From Draconibacterium halophilum (GTDB lineage: Bacteria > Bacteroidota > Bacteroidia > Bacteroidales > Prolixibacteraceae), in assembly GCF_010448835.1 (NCBI RefSeq), contig NZ_CP048409.1, positions 2,178,001-2,242,000 of the forward strand: a stretch of 64,000 nt of DNA, given 5' to 3'. Below, in pieces: positions 59,536 to 64,000 of this stretch. The position numbers were made by a program, and so were the translations under genes. A model generated the notes under the pieces. It searched no databases and had not been told where the DNA came from. It was given only the letters and a program-made list of their open reading frames with translations. The first letter of the stretch is position 1, and each line of letters opens with the position of its first letter.

Positions 59536-61614
59536 TTATTCTTTCCCGGTAAAGCCGATTAATATGCTGACGTAGAAATTCCTTGGATTGCCAGGATAAT
59601 AGAAGCGCGGTGGATTGCCACCAAATGACGGGGCATTAACTGCTAACATTGATGCATAATGAATATCAAAAATATTCTGAATACCTGCGCGTAGATCAAA
59701 TTCAAAGCTACCTTTTTTTCCCTGATACCTGATTTCAGCGCTGGTTAACCCAAAGGCATCTGAAAATGTTGAGTTGGCATCGTTTACTGGCATTTCTCCG
59801 TTGTAGCGGTACCAGCCGTTAAGCGAAAAATTTTCGATTGGATTCAGTTTGGTGCCGATGCTGAATGTCTGTTTGGCTGTGCCGGGAAGAAGTTTTCCCG
59901 AATAATCGGTTCCTAAATTCACAAATTCGTTAAAATGGTAGTTCGCCAATGTGGCGTTTCCATAAAGAGTTAGCAACGGTTTTTTCTTGTGCGTAATGCT
60001 TACCCAGGTAAATTCGGCTTCAAAACCCGGGTGTACCGATTGCCCCGCATTAACACCAATATAGGCATCTTCGCCGGTGCGGTGTGCAACAAGCAGGTTG
60101 TCGACATAAATGCGGAAATAGCTCGCCGATAGTTTAAAACGGTTGGAAAATTGTGTCCTGAATCCCGTCTCAAAGCTCCATCCCGATTCAGGTTTTATAT
60201 CGGGATTGATGTTTCCTTCAGGCATTAAAGTTTCTTCGAATGTAGGCGTTGAAAAACCATGGCTCACGTTTGCAAAGACAGAATTCTCATGGTTTAACAA
60301 GAAGTTAATACCAAGGCGTGGCGACAAAACCGGTTTGTAATTTCGGTTACCCGACTGATCGCCATTTGCAGTAAAGAGATCGGTGTATTTAAAACGCGTA
60401 AGGTTTCCGTTTAAACCTGCAGAAATAAATACACGGTCTTTTATGTTCGACTCAAGCTGAACAAAGAGATTTTCGTATTGTCGTTTCTCCTTATTATCCG
60501 ATAATAGCTGGTTGTTGTCGTTATCGAAAGTTTTCCAGTCGTATGTTTCGCGGAACATTTCAATTCCTGTTGTCATTACCACACGAAACTCCTCAGAGGC
60601 GATAACTTTTTGAATGTACGCGCGCCACCCGATGTAGTCTGATGATTCTTCCAGTCGATTAAATGGCCGCAGTTCGTCAAGGTTGCGGATACTTCCAAAA
60701 ACTCCAACTGATATTTTGCCGTCGTTAAGTGTAAAACGATTGAATGAAGCTCCGACCTGTGAATTGGTATATTCCTCAAAACCTTTAATTGATGCCCAAT
60801 TTTGAGCTGCGCTTTCCGGGTTATTCTGAAACGTTTCCTGGTCAAGTGAGCTGGGAATGTAACCTTTCATTTTGGTGGCCTTGATTAAAAACTGAAGGTT
60901 GGATCGTTCAGAAAAATTATAGATTGAATTAATGAGAAAGTTGCCGCGGTTGGTTGAATTGTTTTTGCGGTAGCCATCGCTCGATAGTAATGAGCCAAGT
61001 GTATAAATTTGAAGCTTTTTCGTGCTTATTCCGGCCGATAAAGTGCTTTTATACGTACCGAATGAGGCTAAGGTTGTTTTGTTCTTAATAAAATCCTTAT
61101 CAACTGTTTTGGGGTGAAAAAGAAGAACGCCGGCAAGCCCGGCTCCGTATAAACTAGACGATGGTCCCTTAATGATTTCAACGCGCTGAATAGCCGAGTT
61201 TTCAAGGTCTTCCAAAACGGTTTCGCCATCGCCGGTAGTTAACGGTATTTCGCCAAAATAGGCTTTAATTTTGTTGGTGCCATAAGGTGTTCGCGAGCCA
61301 ATTCCGCGAATAGTTAAACGGTTGGTGTTAAATGTGCCGTGATGCATTAGAACTCCGGGAACGCGGTTTAAAGCATCGATGGGAGTGAGCGCATCGCCCG
61401 ATTCAAGTTCCTCGGTTTGCACCAGGTTGACAGGGGCCGGCGTATTAAAAATATTGTACGGCGAACGAAAAGCTGTGATGGTAATTACTTCTATCTCATC
61501 GCTTAACGGGGTAGTATCTTGGCGTGTTAGCGGTAATTGTGCATACAAAACTCCGGATGGAATACATCCGGAGATGATAAGGAAGAGTAAAATATTATGC
61601 CATCTCGCTTTCAT
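59536..61614 (-). CDS. TonB-dependent outer-membrane receptor
   Basis: From the ATG at 61614, 692 residues: signal peptide, plug domain (about 50-160; TPIDALNRVPGVLMHHG, LTIRGIGSRTPYG, VEIIKGPSSSLYGAGLAGV) and a 22-strand barrel ending with a terminal aromatic strand (PRNFYVSILIGFTGKE). No N-terminal carboxypeptidase-like domain and no neighbouring SusD, so it is a classical siderophore/vitamin/metal-type receptor, not a polysaccharide SusC. Substrate unknown. Start at 61641 would add 9 residues before the signal peptide. Confidence 0.92.
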   Translation of the reverse strand: MKARWHNILLFLIISGCIPSGVLYAQLPLTRQDTTPLSDEIEVITITAFRSPYNIFNTPAPVNLVQTEELESGDALTPIDALNRVPGVLMHHGTFNTNRLTIRGIGSRTPYGTNKIKAYFGEIPLTTGDGETVLEDLENSAIQRVEIIKGPSSSLYGAGLAGVLLFHPKTVDKDFIKNKTTLASFGTYKSTLSAGISTKKLQIYTLGSLLSSDGYRKNNSTNRGNFLINSIYNFSERSNLQFLIKATKMKGYIPSSLDQETFQNNPESAAQNWASIKGFEEYTNSQVGASFNRFTLNDGKISVGVFGSIRNLDELRPFNRLEESSDYIGWRAYIQKVIASEEFRVVMTTGIEMFRETYDWKTFDNDNNQLLSDNKEKRQYENLFVQLESNIKDRVFISAGLNGNLTRFKYTDLFTANGDQSGNRNYKPVLSPRLGINFLLNHENSVFANVSHGFSTPTFEETLMPEGNINPDIKPESGWSFETGFRTQFSNRFKLSASYFRIYVDNLLVAHRTGEDAYIGVNAGQSVHPGFEAEFTWVSITHKKKPLLTLYGNATLANYHFNEFVNLGTDYSGKLLPGTAKQTFSIGTKLNPIENFSLNGWYRYNGEMPVNDANSTFSDAFGLTSAEIRYQGKKGSFEFDLRAGIQNIFDIHYASMLAVNAPSFGGNPPRFYYPGNPRNFYVSILIGFTGKE

Positions 61615-61740
61615 CACACGTTTTTTTTGTTTGCTTATCAAAGTTAATGAAAAGAAGCGAATAATTTTAATCCTGTAAAATGCGCAAGAACCGAATAAAA
61701 TCTTGAACGAAACTGTGTGTTTATAGAATTGACAACTCGT

Positions 61741-62850
61741 TTAAATGCTTATTTTTTTTAATCCAAGAAGAAAATATTCATTAATACTGGCACCTAATCC
61801 GGGTATTTCGGGAATGGTAATTTTGCCTTTCTCGCCATAAAGTATCCCTCCTTCAACCGGATCTTCTTCCATCATTAGCGGCGTATCAAAATCGTAATAA
61901 ACAATATTCCTGGACGAAAGTGCAAAATGGGCTGCTGCAGTAAATCCCAAACGCGTTTCAAGAAAACCACCAACCTGAATTTCCATTTTTGCGGCTTTGG
62001 CATAATTCGTAATTTTTAGTGCTTTGAAAATACCACCTGATTTGCTCAGTTTAATATTTATTAAGTCGCAGGCATTTATATCGATTAGTCGTTTTGCATC
62101 GATATGATCGCAGCAGGTTTCATCGGCCATTATGGGAATTGGGCTAAACCGTCTGATATCAGGTAATTTCATGTAGTCCCAACGCGGAATTGGCTCTTCG
62201 CAATGTTGTATTTTATAAGGTGTCAGCGCTTTTAAAATATCGAGCGCTTCTTCGGTTTTCCATCCCTGGTTAGCATCTAAGCGAATAGGAATTTTCGGAC
62301 CTATTGTTTCACGTATTCTTTTTATGCTTTCCACATCTTGTTCTTTCGAGTGGCCAAGCTTTACTTTTACAATTTCAAAACCGTTATCAACAATGCGTTT
62401 TGCGTCTGCAGCCATTTTTTCAGGATAAGTAAGACTTACCGTGTAATCAATTTGCATTTCCTTGTTGTTTTGTCCACCAAGAAATTGATAAAGTGGTACA
62501 CCGGCCTTTTGTGCAGAGATGTCATACAATGCCATGTCGAACGCACTTTTTATGCTTGAATTACCGTATATGGTTTTGTCCATTACATGTGTGCACGACT
62601 CAATGTCTTCCGGATTTTTTCCTTTCAGAACTTTTGCCAGGTATTGCCCCACAACAAAACACGTTTCCATGCTCTCACCGTTTATGGTCATAAAAGGACT
62701 GCATTCGCCAAAGCCTGTAATGCCCTGGTTTGTGTGAATAACAACGATCACATTTTGGGCGTGATACATAGGGCCCAGAGAAATAACAAAAGGTTCTTTT
62801 AATTTGATGGGCGATTGGTAGATATCAATTTTGTCGATAGTAAGGTTCAT
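61741..62850 (-). CDS. enolase-superfamily enzyme, dipeptide-epimerase type
   Basis: From the ATG at 62850, 369 residues. MLE/MR-subgroup features: catalytic lysine in EIVKVKLGHS, metal ligands D in IRLDANQGW, E in HCEEPIPRWD and D/E in MADETCCDH, and the second lysine in NIKLSKSGGIF. GLGASINEYFLL-like end. The set (K-x-K, then D, E, D, K-x-K) fits L-Ala-D/L-Glu epimerases and related dipeptide epimerases, with muconate-lactonising enzymes as an alternative. A GTG start at 62871 is possible but weaker. Monocistronic. Confidence 0.85.
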   Translation of the reverse strand: MNLTIDKIDIYQSPIKLKEPFVISLGPMYHAQNVIVVIHTNQGITGFGECSPFMTINGESMETCFVVGQYLAKVLKGKNPEDIESCTHVMDKTIYGNSSIKSAFDMALYDISAQKAGVPLYQFLGGQNNKEMQIDYTVSLTYPEKMAADAKRIVDNGFEIVKVKLGHSKEQDVESIKRIRETIGPKIPIRLDANQGWKTEEALDILKALTPYKIQHCEEPIPRWDYMKLPDIRRFSPIPIMADETCCDHIDAKRLIDINACDLINIKLSKSGGIFKALKITNYAKAAKMEIQVGGFLETRLGFTAAAHFALSSRNIVYYDFDTPLMMEEDPVEGGILYGEKGKITIPEIPGLGASINEYFLLGLKKISI

Positions 62851-62994
62851 TGTAAAAGTGCAGTTTTTCACAAAGTTGATGATTCTTTTTTGATGAATAT
62901 GTATGACAAATGATAAATTTCAAAAGGTTAACAAAAGAATTAAGATTGATCTAAGCTGATTAGAGGATTTAAAAATAACCTTCAGCCTGAAAGA

Positions 62995-63025
62995 TAAAAA
63001 AGCCCGTCAGAAAACCTGACGGGCT
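62995..63025 (-). terminator. terminator of the ilv operon
   Basis: AGCCCGTCAG (63001-63010) pairs with CTGACGGGCT (63016-63025); on the minus strand it is followed by T6. It lies 25 nt after the ilvN stop. Confidence 0.92.
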
Positions 63026-63049
63026 GGTAGTTTTGGACTGTAGAATTTT

Positions 63050-63592
63050 TTAATCTAAACTTGTTAAAAAAGCATCGCGCTCTTTCAGGAATTCAGATAA
63101 ACGCTCGATTGGGTCGCGCATGAGAGCAACTCTTCCCGAGCGGATAAACTGCATAACTTTAAATTCGTTTAATTCCTCGAATAGTGCCTGCGTATCTTCT
63201 TTATGACCGGTTTTTTCAATTACCACATAATCTTTTGTAATTTCAAGAATCCGGGCCCCTGCTCTACGCACGATTTGCTCTATTTTGTCGCTTTCGTAAA
63301 TCGGTTCAATAGGAACTTTATACAGCGCTATTTCCTGGAAGATCATTTCATCGTTGGTGTGATAGAAAGCCTTCAACACATCAATTTGTTTTTCAATCTG
63401 ACTAACCAGTTTTTTGGCCATCGCATCGGTACAATGCACCACAATGGTAAATTTAAAAACGCCTTGCAATGCCGATTCAGATACGGTAAGACTGTCGATA
63501 TTTGTCTTTCTGCGTGTGAAAACGTTTGTGATCCTTGTTAAAAGACCAATGTGGTTTTCAGAATAAACTGTAAGGATATATTCTTCTTTCAT
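63050..63592 (-). CDS. ilvN: acetolactate synthase small (regulatory) subunit
   Basis: A 180-residue protein: N-terminal ACT domain (YILTVYSENHIGLLTRITNVFTRRKTNID in two parts, the family's valine-binding surface) and the ALS_SS C-terminal domain (about 85-160; EIALYKVPIEP, GARILEITKDYVVIEKTG, VMQFIRSGRVALMR). It regulates the catalytic IlvB by valine feedback. It follows ilvB by 34 nt and ends the operon with a strong terminator. Confidence 0.95.
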   Translation of the reverse strand: MKEEYILTVYSENHIGLLTRITNVFTRRKTNIDSLTVSESALQGVFKFTIVVHCTDAMAKKLVSQIEKQIDVLKAFYHTNDEMIFQEIALYKVPIEPIYESDKIEQIVRRAGARILEITKDYVVIEKTGHKEDTQALFEELNEFKVMQFIRSGRVALMRDPIERLSEFLKERDAFLTSLD

Positions 63593-63626
63593 TTTTTTTA
63601 CTTTTTTCGTTATTCAAGTTACGAAT

Positions 63627-64000
63627 TTATGGCTCTAAAATTATATCCGAAACTGATGCTCCGGTTGGAACCATCGGGAACACATTGTCTTCCTTCTCAA
63701 TTTTAATTTCGAGCAGATAGGGACCATCATGATCGATCATTTTTTGGATACTGGCATCCAGATCCTCTCGTTTATCAACGGTATGGCCTTCAATACCAAA
63801 TCCTTTTCCAATAGTAATAAAATCAGGATTGTGCAGTTCGGTAAATGAATATCGTTTGTCGAAAAATAGCTGCTGCCATTGTCTTACCATTCCCAGGAAG
63901 TTATTGTTTAGCAACATTATTTTTACCGGTAATTTGTTCTGTGCAATGGTCCCTAATTCCTGAATGGTCATTTGAAAACCTCCGTCGCCAACTGCTGCAA
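63627..64000 (-). CDS. ilvB: acetolactate synthase large subunit, C-terminal part (partial)
   Basis: The last 124 codons; the gene continues beyond the right edge. Visible are the thiamine-diphosphate motif start AVGDGGFQM, IQELGTIAQNKLPVKIMLLN (NNNFLG) and GMVRQWQQLFFDKRYSFTEL, which define the C-terminal ThDP-binding domain of acetohydroxyacid synthase. The reading frame is open through 64000. It condenses pyruvate with pyruvate or 2-oxobutyrate in branched-chain amino-acid synthesis, with ilvN next in the operon. Confidence 0.95.
   Translation of the reverse strand, partial: AAVGDGGFQMTIQELGTIAQNKLPVKIMLLNNNFLGMVRQWQQLFFDKRYSFTELHNPDFITIGKGFGIEGHTVDKREDLDASIQKMIDHDGPYLLEIKIEKEDNVFPMVPTGASVSDIILEP

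Noticed and set aside
1..64000. tRNA or rRNA genes
   Set aside because: None were recognised by eye on either strand. A tRNAscan run would be needed to exclude them fully.

Overview
The window comes from a Bacteroidota chromosome, most likely a marine or sediment Marinilabiliales/Prolixibacteraceae-type organism (placement is inference). Supporting signs are promoters of the TAnnTTTG type, near absence of Shine-Dalgarno sites, a fused CcsB-CcsA, fused HisB, MOSC-MogA fusion, DUF5777 barrel, 6-bladed-propeller lipoprotein, RAYT transposase and a long type II-C Cas9. Most of the left half is on the minus strand.

Layout. 0-2.7 kb: end of an NlpC/P60 peptidase, a Nudix hydrolase and a C69 dipeptidase. 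2.7-7.1 kb: a molybdenum-cofactor operon (mobB-moeA-moaA-moaC-MOSC/MogA fusion) preceded by a structured leader RNA and a MITE-like palindromic element. 7.2-18.1 kb: a multihaem cytochrome region (proteins with 4, 7, 7, 1 and 6 c-haem motifs, a cytochrome b, the CcsBA maturation protein, a beta-barrel and an FNR-like regulator), probably an anaerobic electron-transfer chain. 18.5-19.3 kb: a TonB-C-like gene broken by a one-base frameshift. 19.3-27.7 kb: his operon (hisG-D-C-B-H) with argB, purU and a TlpA thioredoxin, headed by a histidine-rich leader peptide and attenuator, and invaded by two small repeat-flanked ORFs (GIY-YIG and GxxExxY). 28-34.8 kb: LytTR regulator, propeller lipoprotein, zinc-ribbon protein, ssb, CAP protein and a nitronate-monooxygenase-like protein.

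34.8-46.9 kb is the most striking part: a complete type II-C CRISPR-Cas locus. It has a divergent tracrRNA, a 1343-residue Cas9, an unknown 218-aa protein, a RAYT transposase, Cas1, Cas2 and an array of 65 repeats with 64 spacers. Nearly every intergenic junction carries a REP-like hairpin built on CCTTCAAGG/CCTTGAAGG, one copy lies in frame inside the RAYT gene itself, and another ends the array as a likely terminator. I saw this hairpin family nowhere else in the window.

47-64 kb: a frameshifted CocE-type hydrolase, UPF0316 protein, prfC, a GNAT acetyltransferase, a bifunctional ovothiol synthase OvoA, a secreted class-I amidotransferase-like protein, a prohibitin-family protein, a hotdog thioesterase, a 58-aa charged protein, an OmpA/PD40 protein, a TonB-dependent receptor, a dipeptide-epimerase-type enzyme, and ilvN plus the 3' end of ilvB running off the edge.
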